From contig NC_033628.1 in assembly GCF_001540865.1 (NCBI RefSeq), positions 5,726,461 to 5,790,460 on the forward strand: DNA of 64,000 nucleotides, given 5' to 3'. This document shows positions 1 through 12,643 of this stretch, piece by piece; the first letter of the stretch is position 1, and the number at the start of each line of letters is the position of its first letter. The notes below the pieces were generated by a model, which saw only the letters and a program-made list of their open reading frames with translations, did no database searches and was not told the origin of the DNA. Origin of the DNA: Ananas comosus (lineage: Eukaryota > Streptophyta > Magnoliopsida > Poales > Bromeliaceae). The position numbers and the translations under genes were made by a program.

Positions 1-2
1 TA

Positions 3-20
3 CTTTTAAGGGGTGGGGAA
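3..20 (+). other. Polypurine tract before a 3' LTR
   Basis: A purine run (AAGGGGTGGGGAA) sits directly against the TGTAAC start of the LTR at 21. It would prime plus-strand DNA synthesis. It shows that the body of this element lies to the left of the window and that the LTR that follows is the 3' copy. Confidence 0.55.
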
Positions 21-2298
21 TGTAACATATCGAACCCCCGTTGTGTGATGCCGAGCTTCCGTCGAAATGAACGAAGCGCGGAGTCGGACGAGTTAGAACG
101 GTCCACAAAGTGTTTAAAACGATTTGGAATGAGTTGCATAGGGGTTGGAGGACCCAGGAGAGCTAGCTGGGAAAGTTGCAACTCGAAATTTGCAACTTTT
201 GCTCTCAGAGTCCGGACCCTGTGCAGGGTCCAGACCCCGTAGCCGAAATTTGCCAGGGCTGGCAGCCCTGTTTTGGTAAAAGTGGAGGGGGCTTTTTGAA
301 TATGTGTAAGTGTGTGTATGTATATGTTGGATGGCTTAGTGTTTAGCCTCCATTTACTTACACACCAACCACACTAGGGTTTCCCTCTTTCTCTCTCTAA
401 GACTTTTCTCTCTCTCTTCTCTCTCTAGAGTTTCGGCAAGAGAGAGCTTTGGAAGAGCTTGGGTTGGAGAAGAAGCTTCCTACAAGGTGGAGGCTAGCTT
501 GAGCAAGAGCTTTGGAAGGAAAGCTTGAAACCTAAGGTAGGTTTCTATTGTTTTAAGCTAGGGTTTAGCTTTTTGCTTCTAGTAGTAGATCTAGAGGTTT
601 CTATGGTCGTTTTCTCCATACTTCTCCATGTGTTAGGGGTGTGTTTAGAGAAGATGACATTGTATAGGGTTATATTGGGGTTTATATTAGGGTTTGGTTC
701 AAATGAGATCCAAATGAGGGGTTAATCTCTTGTAACCCTAATTGATAGGTTTTCTGACGCGTTGGTGAACTCGGATCGGCGATCCGATGAGTCTACGAGG
801 AGAAATCGAGAAAAAAGCCTGTTTTGGCTCAGTTTTGCCGCAGTCGGATGAAATAGGCGTCTAAAAATCACGAGAATTGAATCATAGCATCTCGGCATTC
901 CTACAAGGTGGGGGGTGCCATCCAAAATCTCTGAATTTCCTATTATATCTATGTTACCTTCATTTGAGCATATATGTATAGAAGAAATCATGCATCATTG
1001 GGCTATGAGATATGTGTTTATGGTTGAGAATCATATGTATGCTTCTAGGCTATAGAACATATGAATTGAAATGGACCATGTGTGTTAGAACCCTATGATT
1101 GTGTGATGTGGACTATGACAATAGTAAATAAAGGTGACATTGACATTAGCGAGCAAGATTGGCACCGAGAACATGAATGGGTGAACAAGGTTAAACCTAT
1201 TATAGCATTGTGGCAAGTGTTGCCTAGATCATTGTGACATGTCGAATTATGATACTAGTTACATTATGACATTATGGCAAAAGAGGCCAAGTAAGTGATT
1301 GCTAAACATGGTATGAACCTATTGTGACATTGTGGTATCGAGGCAAGAGTGGCCTTGGGCTTTATAGTATTGTGGCATTGTGGCTTATAGCAGGTGTGGC
1401 TATGCGTTCTCAAAATTGAGGACGACTACACTCACTTTGGGTCTTGGCTTGAGGGCGGTAGCGCCCTCTCAAGCGGCGCATTCCGGAATTGACACCACGA
1501 GGAGAGCGGTCCCTAAAGACGGTCCCTCATGTGGTAGTGCTTGGAGCCTCCCTGAATCGATAGGGATTTTGGTTGTGAGTTTTGGGTAAACCAGGAATAC
1601 CCCGTGATGATTGAGTAAAAGCCAAGTGAATGTAAAGGATGCATACATTTATCATACATATGATTATCTATTTGTTGATCAATTTTCTTGCAGGCATTGT
1701 AATAGCATTAGAGTGGTTTGCTATTTTCTTTTCTTTCATTATATATGCCTGAATAGACCTAGTCGGCGAGTCGTCGAGGTCGGCGGCCGAATCCACTGGG
1801 AACTTCTTTTACTTCTCACACCACTAACCCTGCAGATCCTACCACGAGCGGGGCGGCGGAGGATCGGGGCAAGGGTATAGCGCTATAGTTAGTGGCCACC
1901 GGAGTTGTAGTCGTTCCTTATGTACATTCAACTTTCGGTATGTTGAACTTTGATGTAAATGAGATGTAATCCTTATGTTTTGGAGTTGGATGGCTATGTG
2001 ATGTATATACATGTATGAAAAGCAAAGAATGAATGTAATAATTTTAGTTCACTTGTATTTGGTTAAAATGTAATCAAATGACATGTGTATGGAATGGTTT
2101 AGTTTAGTACATAGTACTTTCACTTGTGACTGGTTGTTGTTTGCCCTCGAGCAAACCGTGTATAATTGCATTCATTTTGTATTGAATTGCTATGATTGTA
2201 CATGTTGGTAGAGCCTTAGGCAGACAGGGGAGGTGCTGTCCGTTCGGCGTCTATTGACGTGCCCGAACCGACCAAATTGGCGGTCTCGGGGCATGACA
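21..2298 (+). mobile_element. 3' LTR of a Ty3/gypsy-type retrotransposon
   Basis: The LTR starts TGTAACATATCG and ends near GGGGCATGACA. Its plan matches the other long LTRs in the window: a CT-rich leader near 380-430, a purine-rich stretch with a splice-donor-like GGTAGG near 535, a 'cactgggaac' block near 1794, a 'gcaagggtatagcgc' block near 1868, and a terminal 'cgttcggcgtctattgacgtgcccgaacc' type block near 2250. No protein is encoded; the short ORFs inside have no recognisable domain. The right border could instead be 2382, where a second LTR-end-like GGGTGTGACA occurs. Confidence 0.7.
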
Positions 2299-2382
2299 TG
2301 CGCACAGGGGGAGGTACTTTGTGCATACGCGGGTCTGTGCATGTGCCAGTTGGTGGGCACCCGCTGGTGCCCGGGTGTGACA
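2299..2382 (+). other. Extra LTR-end-like tail
   Basis: These 84 bases repeat the theme of the preceding LTR end (a GC-rich block followed by GGGTGTGACA). They may be the true end of the same LTR, or the end of a second LTR cut by the first. I cannot choose without other copies. Confidence 0.35.
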
Positions 2383-3630
2383 TAAAATATTTTTTATGCT
2401 TAAATATTATCCACTAATCCAATTTGTGATAAATTTAACTCTTGCGCATAATTCTCAAACTGATTCTGAGACGCTAATCTAATTCGGACTATCAGTTATA
2501 ATAGAATTGAATAATTAAATCTAATTTGATTAAGCAATTTTTTATTTTTATTTTTATCGCTTTCACTAAACTCTTTAGTGAACGACTTTTATCCAAATGA
2601 TTCGAGTGCACACAATTCCTAATGTGTGTGACTGTATAGGTTCATTACATTCCGTAGTGGAGCTCAACATCAAACTCTTTGATATTTAATTAGAACTCTT
2701 CTAATTGATAAATGAACAATTCAATTTGAATCATTTATATTCTCTCACTGTCCGTGAGTGATAGCTAGCAGTATATCATGCAGTCCAGAATGGTGATGAA
2801 GAATAAACCTTTCTGCTTAAAGTTGTCATGTGATTAATTCCTTCTAACATACAACATCCCAATCTAACAAAGGTCATGGTTACTCGCCAAACCTTATCAT
2901 TGGACCATATGACTAGAATATCTGAAATCAACTCAATATGGCAACACAGTTGGAAACTCTTTCCACATACCATATACCCTGGCTAAGGGTTTTCCGAGTC
3001 GAGTCTGATAAACTGCATAGGACGTTCTCCCTCGTTATTGAGAGTGTTGGATTCTTTATTGCGCATTAACATGCATCCTCACATAAATCACTACAGCCAA
3101 TTAATACTAAACATAGACCTGTGTCTAGAGTCTAAGTATTAATACTGTCAAACGGTCGCAACCTATACGTGAAACAATTATAATGCCTCAGGTTTGAGGA
3201 GTACTTCACACGACTGTAGCAATGAACTTGTCACTGGCGAGCATGAAACCTAGTAAGTACCTGTATGCTTGTTCTAGTGTACCTACATGTTTGCTTGTTC
3301 TAGTGTCCCTACACTAGTGACTTGAGATTCGTCACTTCAATAGAAACATAGCATATATCGGCCTATCCGGAATATTACCGTCCCCGTAATATTCCTCTGG
3401 TTAGGAGCATTTAAAGAGTCTCGTATAAAAAAGTACATATCTCAAATTCCTAACTCTTAGGAATATGTCTTCTCAAATAAAGACCCTATGGACGATTCAT
3501 GTTAATATTGTATTGCTGTACAATAGACATGAATGAAATATCTGCCCTCATATTATGAATTATAAATGATTAATATATAAATACCCTTAAGCTAGTATCA
3601 CCAGATTGGCTTTTGGGTATATAACTAACA
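2383..3630 (-). mobile_element. Copia-like LTR remnant
   Basis: Read on the minus strand this starts TGTTAGTTATATACCC at 3630 and runs as an AT-rich non-coding stretch. It contains 'cactagaacaagc' repeated about 30 bp apart (near 3270 and 3300). The TGTTAG start and the general look resemble Copia-superfamily LTRs. Its other end is cut by the gypsy LTR at 2382, and no partner LTR or coding region is present. The superfamily call is inference. Confidence 0.45.
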
Positions 3631-4090
3631 CTATGTACAAACAGTAATGGAAAGTTAAATCTTACCCGAATTTCAATTCAACTAGAAGCCATTTTTAACC
3701 TAAAAATTAATTACGGGCAAACAAACTCGCATACTAGTAAAAGTGTATGGAAATCTCGCAACTGTAGGCCATTATGAAATAGCTTCTTCAACTGTTTTCT
3801 TTTTCCTTTTATTTCTTTTTGATTGAGACATATATTCAACTTGTATTTTTTTTAATTTAAATGTTTATACCAATTAAAGTAAAAATTTTATCAAGTTTAA
3901 TGACTGTATTAGTTATTAATCATAAAGTGACCTAGTATTATCTATAATAAAGTGATTAAAGTCTTTAGATTTGTGGAAATCGCTAATGAACGTCGGAGAG
4001 GAAAGCAGTATATATTATAGAAAGGTATTGCAGCAAAGTCAATTAAAAGATTTATTAATTATCCTTGGCCTGAATTCGGAGGTGGACTAC
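3631..4090. other. AT-rich stretch, nothing recognised
   Basis: No ORF of useful length, repeat or motif that I can support. Confidence 0.5.
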
Positions 4091-4680
4091 TCTACTCCAT
4101 ACAGTCTACAGGAGTGAGGCTGGTATGTTTTTGGAAGTATGGAGTTTTCTGTGCTTTCAAGTCGTTTTCGATGTTGCTTTCGAATCGACGATCAGCCCTG
4201 TTAGGCTTGATCTAGAGTATTTGAAGTATGTAAAAAATAAATTTTGTAATTTTTCAATATCATTTATCTAATGATCAAAGGGGGTCAAAAAATTAATAAT
4301 TTTAATGGCCGTGGTGAGCCATTTATAAGTTTAAAAGTGTAGAAATATCCAGATCACATCAAATTTTAATAGAAAATTCTTTATACTAAAGAAAAAAAGA
4401 TCAATATTTTTGATTTAAAATTTTAATATCATCACATTTTGTAAGACTTTTATTTTCAATCGTTGATTTTGAGCCCCCTCGATCACTAGGCAAATAATAT
4501 TGAAAAATTGCAAAATTTATTTTCTATGTACGTGCTTCAAATTAATACTCTATATCAAGTTTAATAGAGCCGATCGTCGATTCGAAAGTCGCAACATTGA
4601 AAACAACTTGGAAGCATGGAGGGCTTTTTATTTTCAAAAGTATACTAGCCTCAGTCCAGTCTACAGTAGCCTATATATAG
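4091..4680. repeat. Foldback (long inverted repeat) element
   Basis: The left arm (about 4091-4305) and the reverse complement of the right arm (about 4445-4680) align along most of about 200 bp. Shared segments include GTCTACAG/GTAGACTGGA, GAGTGAGGCT/GACTGAGGCT, TTTCGAATCGACGATC and AAATAAATTTTG. The arms enclose an AT-rich spacer. No transposase is encoded, so it is probably a non-autonomous MITE. I could not define a TSD, so the superfamily is open. Confidence 0.65.
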
Positions 4681-5340
4681 GCGTCAAGCAAAAATTCTAA
4701 TGGCAATAACTTATCTCTTATATATGCGTAACCAACTAATTTTAAGAGATAATCTAATGGAAATAAATTTAAGTTACTAATACGGCTAATTCTAAATTGT
4801 CAAAAATATTGGGTTACTTATCAACGATGAGTTCTGTAAAAGCTCCAAACATTTTAACTAAAATTACTTAATTCTAAAAAACTTTCAAAATGGTAGGTAA
4901 CTTTCAGAATGGCACATAGTTGAGGGGGTCTCAATTCATTATTGCGGTTAGCTTGTTCATGGTGAATTGGTGAGCAACTAACGCGAAATCCTTAATTAGG
5001 ATGGTCTTTAATCAATGTTTAAGCAAGTATGTTTAAGCAATTAAGTAGGGTATAAATAAGAGCAACGTTACCTATTATAGCAACGTAAAGATGCGCGAAC
5101 TGAAAAAAAAAAATAATAAATAAAATAAAATATTTGTGTTACGTACGTGCTTCTTGGTAGTGTGCGAAAACTATACATTAAAATAATTATACATAAATCG
5201 GCCTGATCCACTACGGTCTGAGACCAAATTTTTTTGGGCCTATTAATAAAGTGACTCGAAATGAAAAGCTTTTTCTGAAAACAGTAACCTAATTAAATCC
5301 CGAATAAATGAATACAAAGCAGCCTGAACAGTTTCATGCA
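4681..5340. other. AT-rich stretch, nothing recognised
   Basis: Low-complexity AT-rich DNA without supportable genes. The last 8 bases (TTCATGCA) are the left flank of the hAT-like element. Confidence 0.5.
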
Positions 5341-5567
5341 TAGGGGTGAAAATAGATTGGATATTATTCGACAATACGTACCCTCATCCATGTCCAATCT
5401 CATTCGCATCCAAATTGATAATATACCGGATATTGATGAGGATAGGATTTTAAAGAGTCAAAAAAATCCGAATATACGAAAGAAAAGAATACCGATACAG
5501 ATATCCAAATATTTTTTGTAGTATTATATAGAGTTCGGCTGTTGTGCTTGCATGTAAAAACACCAAG

Positions 5568-5729
5568 CATCTGTGCTTGTATGTTTTCTACCGTTAGATC
5601 TACCCATTTGATTATTTCCATCCGTTAGATCATACTATTCAACCAACTATTCACTCAATTCTACGGGATCACTATCATTCCAACCGCACATCCTTTAATT
5701 GAAGGGCCGAAAACCTATAAGCACAAATG
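5568..5729. mobile_element. Small inverted-repeat insertion (MITE-like)
   Basis: The left end CATCTGTGCTTGTATGTTTT and the inverted right end CATTTGTGCTTATAGGTTTT pair with few mismatches across about 160 bp. It sits inside the hAT-like element and abuts the CACTA-like mini-element. No TSD was resolved. Confidence 0.4.
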
Positions 5730-5730
5730 A

Positions 5731-6223
5731 CACTACAATAAAAACGGTGTATAATGACACTTTTAAATATCGGTAAAGATTAAAAAAAGTGCTGCTGTCT
5801 AAATTACCGACATTTTTTAAAGTGTTGCTATATATGGTGTCGCTATAAGGAGGGCCGTCTTAATATTTGGTACCAACTACTCTAGTGACCTGTGTTGAGG
5901 GAGAGGTGGCGATTGTAATCATCTATGGTCCCTATGAGATCCTTGTGGCCGAACTCCAGCCGCCGGAACCCTACTTGTCGATCTCCGACGGCGGAGGAAG
6001 AGATGGGGAGATGGTGATCATTTTTTTTTTCTTCCTTTTTTATTTGTAATCGGCCCAAGTGGACTGAGTGTGGTTGGTTGAGTAGAGGAACTTTTTATTT
6101 TTTATTAGATTGGGCTTTATATTTAAGCCTTAATAATTTTTTTTAAATTTTTTTGGCATAAATGGGACATTTATATAAAAATGTCTCAAGAATGTGTCCC
6201 TATAACCTAATTCTGTTGTAGTG
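5731..6223. mobile_element. CACTA-like mini-element
   Basis: The left end CACTACAATAAAA and the inverted right end CACTACAACAGAA share the CACTA signature. The 3-bp flanks TGA and TGG match in two positions only. The interior has short repeats of a GTGTCGCTATA type and no transposase, so it would depend on an autonomous CACTA element. Confidence 0.55.
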
Positions 6224-6763
6224 TGGCTTGATATTTTAAAAATATAGAAGCTCAATTCGTAGTGCGTATTTACATCTATATTAATATTTAAGGGGGCGAT
6301 AACATATATATTGTAGGAACATAACATAACACTTTGTAATCTTCTTTTGTTTTATTATGCGTTTTATATTAAAATTGCATTTATTAATATTTATTAAATC
6401 TTAGATTTTATTCAATAAAATAAAGGTACATAAATTTTAAACAAAAGTATAAAACATTAGTTAATTTGTTGTTAATTTTAGTTTGTAAATTATATTTCAA
6501 ATATCTGTGTATATGATAATTCATATAATATATCCAAATTCAAACTTGATTCATATCCAAATCTGAAGAAATATATGATCACCTCTAAATTTATTTTCAA
6601 CGGATATGTTAACGAAAATTTAACGTTCGATATATATCCGCACCTAAATTCATATCAGAAAGAAAAAAGAAGAATACATTTATGAATTTATCCAATAGCC
6701 AACCATATCGGATCGGTTTTCACCCCTGTTCATCTACATGGATGGAGCACACTAGAGAAAATT

Positions 6764-6789
6764 GAATATATATATACACACACACACAC
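6764..6789. repeat. (TA)n(CA)n microsatellite
   Basis: An alternating TA run passes directly into an alternating CA run between the hAT-like element and the CACTA element. Confidence 0.8.
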
Positions 6790-7029
6790 GTGCCTGTTGT
6801 TTGAAGTGATCTTAGTAAAAAAAGTAATTTATAATTAATGAAGCAAGTCATGAACAAGACATTATCTTCACAAAAGAGAGTAATTTATCATAAACACCTA
6901 ATACGACTACAGGAAAAAGCCTCTGTAGAGGCAGTTGTACAAAGACGGTTGAAACAACCACCTCTACGGAATCTGTTACAGATATTTTAGAGGCAGTTTT
7001 AGAAACCCGCCTGTAAAATCCCGAAAAAA

Positions 7030-7914
7030 AAAAATCTAAAATCTTTTTTCCCCCAACACTACTCCTAAAAAACCCTAACTAGATCTATTTCCCCCCAAAA
7101 CCAGCCACCTCCTCTCCAACCCTCTCCTTCCAAAAAAACCCTCCTCTCCAACCCTCTCATCCCAAAAAACCTGCCACCTCCTACCTGGACCCCGGCGGTG
7201 ATGACCGATTTTTCCTCGATGGCTCCCACACTCCTTCTACTCCCAGGCCGCGTCCGCTGAGGTGCCGCATCTGCTCCGGCGACCTCTCCCCGTCAAAGTT
7301 ATCAGGTACGCCGCTCCCCCGCTGCGCACCCTCCTGCGACCTTTCTCCGGAAGCAGGCCAACCTCCTCCGCCCGCGCATGCCCCCCGCGCCCCTCCCCCA
7401 CCACCACGCAACCTACCCCACCCACCCCCGCTGCCCCTTTTCGCTCCGCCTTCATCCTGGCAGCGAACCACCCCCTCCCCCCACCCTCCGCGCGCATCTT
7501 TTCCCCCTCTGCCCTCATCCTAGCAGCGGCTCTCGCACCATTCCCCCCACCAAGGCATGTGTGCCACGCGCCCTCCCGCCCCTTTTGTAGGGGCGCCACG
7601 CCCCTCCCCGCCCCTCTTTGTAGGGACGCCGCGCCCCTTCCCGCCCCTCTCGTAGCTCGCGCCGCACCATCCGCAGCCCTCCCCAGCCACTGTGCCCCTC
7701 CCCTGGCAGCGACAACCTCCCCCCACCTCCACCCCCCGATCTGCCTTCCATGGTTAGCGCCCCCCCTGTAAGCGACATGAGATTTATTAAGTGCAATAAA
7801 ACTCTCTATGATGATGTTTATGTGTGTGCTTAATTTAATTACAAGCACTCGTCAAGTTTCAGGAGGAAAAATAAGCCTAAAAGGAGGAAGATACACGTTA
7901 TTAGTTATTAATTA
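7030..7914. other. GC-rich low-complexity block in the CACTA left arm
   Basis: Pyrimidine-rich, CpG-rich DNA with short C-rich tandem units, for example two related units of about 36 bp near 7587-7660. Several frames are open on both strands, but the translations are Pro/Ala/Gly/Arg-rich and resemble no protein I know. Open frames are expected by composition alone, so I do not call a gene. Confidence 0.5.
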
Positions 7915-8422
7915 ATGTAATAGTAACCCGATTTTTCGGAAGGGCCATGCGAGATAGCAGTTGGGGCTTCTGGTGTGTATCGCGACTCCGTTCATTAGCA
8001 GTCCAAAGTAGTCATTTCGAGGATTCAGCTATTCTGGAAACTGGCACTGACGGATTTTGAGTTTGATCACGGATTTGAGGAAAACCAAAAAATACGCGTT
8101 TTATATGTAATTGTGCGTTTTTGGCCTTATGGAGGAGGAATGGATTTTCGTCGGAATCCCGTTGATCGAGGGTGAACGAAAATTTGATAGATCTGGTTAG
8201 TTACGAGTTGCTGATGCACGTCGTTGCAATCCGTTCCGCAATCTGACGGACGGATCTGGAATTGGCCGTTTTGATCGAGGAGAGGTCTGTATTGGCAAAA
8301 CAGGTAATTTTCCGCAAAAGTTGACCAATTTCTTATGTACCGTTTCGGTGGGATCGCCGCACATGGAGGGGGTGAGACAACGCCGCCCACGACTGTTCGC
8401 GCGTTTACATACACTGTGATGG

Positions 8423-8445
8423 ACTCAGTATTTTAAATACTGAGT
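8423..8445. repeat. Perfect short inverted repeat
   Basis: Two 11-bp arms, ACTCAGTATTT and its exact reverse complement, flank a single central T. The core TATTTTAAATA is TATA-like. It lies just before the GC-rich leader-like region, so it could be a promoter feature of the nested LTR. Confidence 0.75.
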
Positions 8446-10178
8446 TTGGTGCGACTATTTGCAAAGTCATGCACCATGTCACTTTAAGCATTTGTTCTAC
8501 GGTTTGCTCATTGGGTACCCTACACCCAGCTTCTGCCCTGCCGCCCCAGCCACCTCTCACCCTTCCCCGCTGCCTTCGCCTGCCACCACCCCCGGCGCCA
8601 GCCAACTGAGCCTCGGACGGCAACGCCGCGCAGCCACCACTTCTCTCTCTCTCACCTCTCTTTCTTCTCCCTCTTCTCTCTCGGAATGTGAGGAGAACCA
8701 GAGACGCTGCCGCCACCTTCGGACCCCTCCTCGTGTGTCGCTCGCATGCTCGGACGCATCATCCCCGCCGACTGCGCGTCGCTGCACCGCGCTTGCACCC
8801 CGGGCCACATCTGCCAGCCTTGGCCGAGACCACTCGCGACCTCCTCTGGCCGCCCGCCGCCATGGAATCCTCCACCGCGCACGAGCCCCGCCACCCCTTT
8901 CCCACCGGTCGAGCGCCGCCCCAGCGCGCCGCCGCCGCCGCCTCGGCCGGCTGCAGCCGCCGCGGCCCGAGCCCAGCGCCGAGGACCTGTCGACGCTCTT
9001 CCTCGTGCCGCGCCCGCCACTGAGCCACTGTGCCGCCTCCCCCGACCTCCTTGCAACCTCCCTCGCCGTCCCCTTCCGGCGCCGCCGTGGCCGGAAACCC
9101 GCCACCCGAGCTTCCTCTCGTTGCGGGTCGTGGTTGCTCCGCCGACATCGCCGCCGACTTCTTCGCCGGCCTTACTGAGGTGAGCACCTCACTCCTACCT
9201 CCCCCGCACCCATCCCTGGCCTCCGCGCGCGCGCCGTGCCGCGGAAAGCCGCGAGCAACCTTGTCCGGACAGCCGAAATTAGGGCCTATTTTAGATGTTT
9301 TTGGTTCTGAGCTTCCCGAGCCTCCGCCGATCTACTGACGGAAGGGGCACGATGATCCGCCTAGCAAATTGCTGATCCATCGGCTGCTCACCTTTAGATT
9401 CTGTCGGGAGACTTGCGTCAGGCCTGTTTCGGCATTGTCGCGCCTATCTAGCCTGTTTGGTAGCTGTTTTTGGGTTTTGCGCACGCTTATTCGGCGATCC
9501 AGAGGCTGTCCCTGATGCCTCCGGAGGTGAGCACGGTGATCGGTATGGCAGTAACTGTAACAGTGCTACCTCACTTTTGGACTCAACAGTGTTCGGTTAG
9601 CGCCTTGTTTGGCGCGATCTCCCAGACTGCGCGCTGTTCGCAGAACTTCGGGTTGATCCCGCGCTTCCCACAGTGAGCCATTGTGCCTCCAGATCGTGAG
9701 CACCGGCCTCAGTACGTCGAGACTGCAGTACGTGTTCTCTGTATGACCTTGGGTCATCGGTATGCATGAACGAGCCATGTATCGAGTGCCGATTTTACAT
9801 AAAATGTTGGGATTTTATGGGTAATATAGGCGGGCTTTAGGCCATATTGTGACTAATCTATGTGGCTACTGTGGCAGTGTGTATGAGTGTGATTTGACTT
9901 CTGGACTGATTGTCCATGATCCTGTAGCTTTGCGGAAATCGAAAAGTCGATCCGCGCGCGTTTTTCGACGACAATCGCCGACAAGAACGCGATTCAGAGT
10001 CTCGGATTTCTTCGACGTTGTTGGCGTTGCTCTGTGAGTAGTCAGCTAAGCCTTGTTGGGATGGTCACCATCATCACATTGTGGTTCGGTGATGAATGGT
10101 CCGTGTAGCGACGGTGAGGTTCCGGTGTCGGAAATAGACACTTTCCGGGAACCGAATTTCGAAATTATCCGCGCGCGC

Positions 10179-10212
10179 GGGGGGGGGGGCGGGAAAAAAA
10201 AAAAAAAAAAAA
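10179..10212. repeat. G11 and A19 homopolymer runs
   Basis: A run of 11 G, then CGGG, then 19 A. Runs like this are prone to length errors in sequencing. Confidence 0.85.
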
Positions 10213-12643
10213 CCCAAAAAATCATGTTGTCAGGTTTCGGGTGTTATTTGTGATTTACTTACCAAAACATCCAAATTGGGAGTGTTTTGGGGAGTACGGT
10301 GACTTCGTGCACACGAGTCGTGAGTTTCGGGACAATTAGTGGGTCCGACGGACGTCCCTGTGTTGGTTTTCCGAGACTTCCGGCGGAGTTACGTTAATCG
10401 TCGTAATTGGGAATCTGATGCTCCGTCGGATTGTTTGTGGTTATGCTTTTAGGGGATTTCTTAGTTGTGGGTAAGGAACTAAGCAGTGGATCCCCCTTAG
10501 GTCCGGTTGACGTTTTTTGCCAGTCAGGAGACAGAGCCTGACAGTGTGTCAGGTGGGGTCTTTCGACTCCCGACGTCGGACAGTGCTTCGGTGCACGCTT
10601 AGGTGACGGTTTTCTTACCCTTACTCTTTTGTTGTACTATCCATAGTATATTGAGCCTTGCACCCTTGTTTATCGATTAAACGACTACTCGCCCTGTTTG
10701 TATCTTTGTATACGAGTGGAGAGATAGAGCAGTTCTCTTTATATATTGCATATTGTTGATCTAGTATGGTTGGTTGTTTTCATTGTCGTATCTGTTACCC
10801 TAGCTTGGTCTGGTTGTTGCATCGAGGGTTTCAGTATCCGTTGACCAGTTGGTTTGTTGTTGATTCAGTATCTGTTGACCTGCGTCTGGTTTGGTTCCGA
10901 CTCTCGTTCGATGACCCTTGAGGTCGGTTATACCGTAAGGGTGGGAATTGTCGGCTACGCCGACGGATTCTTATAGTTTACTCAGTTTCCACTGTTTGGT
11001 ATGTTGCTTGACCTAGTAAGCTCAACAGTCAGACTTCATGAGTCCACGTCGATCGATGACCTTTGAGAGTCGGTGCTACCCTTAAGGGTAGGGATGTCGG
11101 CTGTTTCGAGCTGACGTAGTTGACTATACTCGAATACACTCCTGTGACTATATCGGTCGGGTTCTTGCGTTCGTATTTTAGTTTGACATCAGAGGCAATA
11201 TCTAATTCTATCTATTTACTCTGCTGGTATGTTCATATGTTGTCAGTATCCTGATAGCGGTAGAGTAGATGCACTTCGTATACGTTAATTTGTGACCTGG
11301 TTGGTCGGTTCTCTATTTTGCATCGGTGACTGTTGGTTGTTCGGGGTTATTTCCGTATAGTTGACCATATTCGGTCGGTTCACGTTGTTACTTAGATGAC
11401 TCCGGTACATGAGCAGTGATTATCGGTGATTGCGACGGTTGGCCTATTGATTTATATCGCAGTTGATCGCCACAGTCGAGTGCATTTCAGGTCACCAGCG
11501 GGTTGCATCCCCACAGGATGGTCCGGGAAAAGTGGTCGTACATCCGACCCGTGGAGCCCAGCGTGCTACTCGCTTTGTTAGGTTACATGCCAGGTGAGCA
11601 GGTAGTGGCTTTTGCCTTGACGGGTCCTTGGACCGACACGGGGTTTGATTGGGGTACTTTTTGGACTTCTCGTCCCGGTTGACGCATATAGCTATAGCTA
11701 GCGGTTGTTGATATGTATACTTCTAGTTCTTTATTCTACATGTTGTCTTGCTTACCTTAGTTTTATATCCTTGTATGCTCTGCCAGCTTGTACATTACTT
11801 TAAGTTAGCAAAAAAAAATTATAACCGGTGTTATGACTCTTCATATATATATATCTCGTTGTTCATTATCCGTTGCTACTGTATTTTACTTACCCATACT
11901 GTTGGTTATCTCTTCCTGATCCGGCTGATACTCCTCGCCTTCTTCGGCTTGCGGTTACCACTGGAGGGGAGACATGTTTACATGTTCTTCCACCTCCCCC
12001 ACCATTTTTCAGTATTGCAGCGTTGAGTTTTGCGGACGAGACAGAGATGGTACCGTTCGTACGCGGTCAAGATAGAGCTTACCGACCCAGGTTATCGGTT
12101 TAGTTTATCCCTACTATTCTGTTGTTATAGCTTAGTGTTCAGTTTATATGGTTCAGTATTTTTATTACATTTGCGATATAATATGGACTTTCATGAATGT
12201 AATAAAAGGATTTCTGATTTTGGTAAAATAAAAGGTTTTCTACCCCTCCGTGTAGCTTTATAAAGATTAAAAGTTTCATCGCAGCAGCGATAATGGAACA
12301 GTTTTCAAAAGGTTTTCGTGGACTATGTTTAACCATCGAATGTAAAATTACGGTGTGAATGCGTGAATGTGATGAATGTATAGCTATCTGTATATTCATT
12401 AGTTGTGCTGTTGTAATACTGTTTTCCTTTGTACTTGCTCGCGACGCCATTGAAATACAGGGGAGACTCTGTCCGTGTGAACAGGGATCCCTGTATTGTG
12501 GGTGATCTTGCATTTACTCTGGGCGGGGGTTAGGGTTTTCAAAAGCAAAATTTTAACGGTTTTCCGCTCGACCAGCGTGTATCAAACAAAAAGGGGACCC
12601 CGGGGGCGTTGACCCCTCTTCCCCCCTGCCGCCCCTGCCCACA

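Larger units (their letters stand above)
5341..6728. mobile_element. hAT-like non-autonomous transposon
   Basis: The left end TAGGGGTGAAAA and the inverted right end CAGGGGTGAAAA match in 11 of 12 bases, and further inside both ends carry a GATYGGATAT-like stretch. The flanks TTCATGCA (5333-5340) and TTCATCTA (6729-6736) match in 6 of 8 positions, consistent with an aged 8-bp hAT target duplication. It has no transposase ORF and has received two smaller insertions. Confidence 0.65.
7915..12530 (+). mobile_element. Probable long LTR nested in the CACTA element
   Basis: The block starts TGTAATAGTAACCCG. Near its end (about 12448-12500) it has GCGACGCC, then GAGACTCTGTCCG, then an ACAGGGATCCC-like stretch, in the order found at the right ends of the other gypsy LTRs (compare 63560-63610). 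A 'taccactggaggg' region near 11958, followed by a C-rich tract, parallels their 'ctactgggaac' block. GC-rich leader-like DNA at 8500-9180 is followed by a GAGGTGAGC splice-donor-like site at 9177. I found neither a clear TSD nor an exact right end, so a solo LTR is inference. Confidence 0.42.

Noticed and set aside
2776..2973. 65-codon minus-strand ORF in the Copia-like LTR remnant
   Set aside because: Short, without a recognisable motif, inside LTR-like non-coding sequence.
7237..7848. Long overlapping ORFs on both strands, rich in Gly, Ala, Arg and Pro
   Set aside because: Open frames on both strands are expected in such GC-rich, low-complexity DNA. No domain, start context or conserved residue pattern supports a protein.
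8459..9338. ORFs of up to 239 codons in three frames, both strands
   Set aside because: Pro/Arg/Ser-rich translations without homology that I can recognise. The position fits an LTR leader, and a splice-donor-like site ends the most open part.
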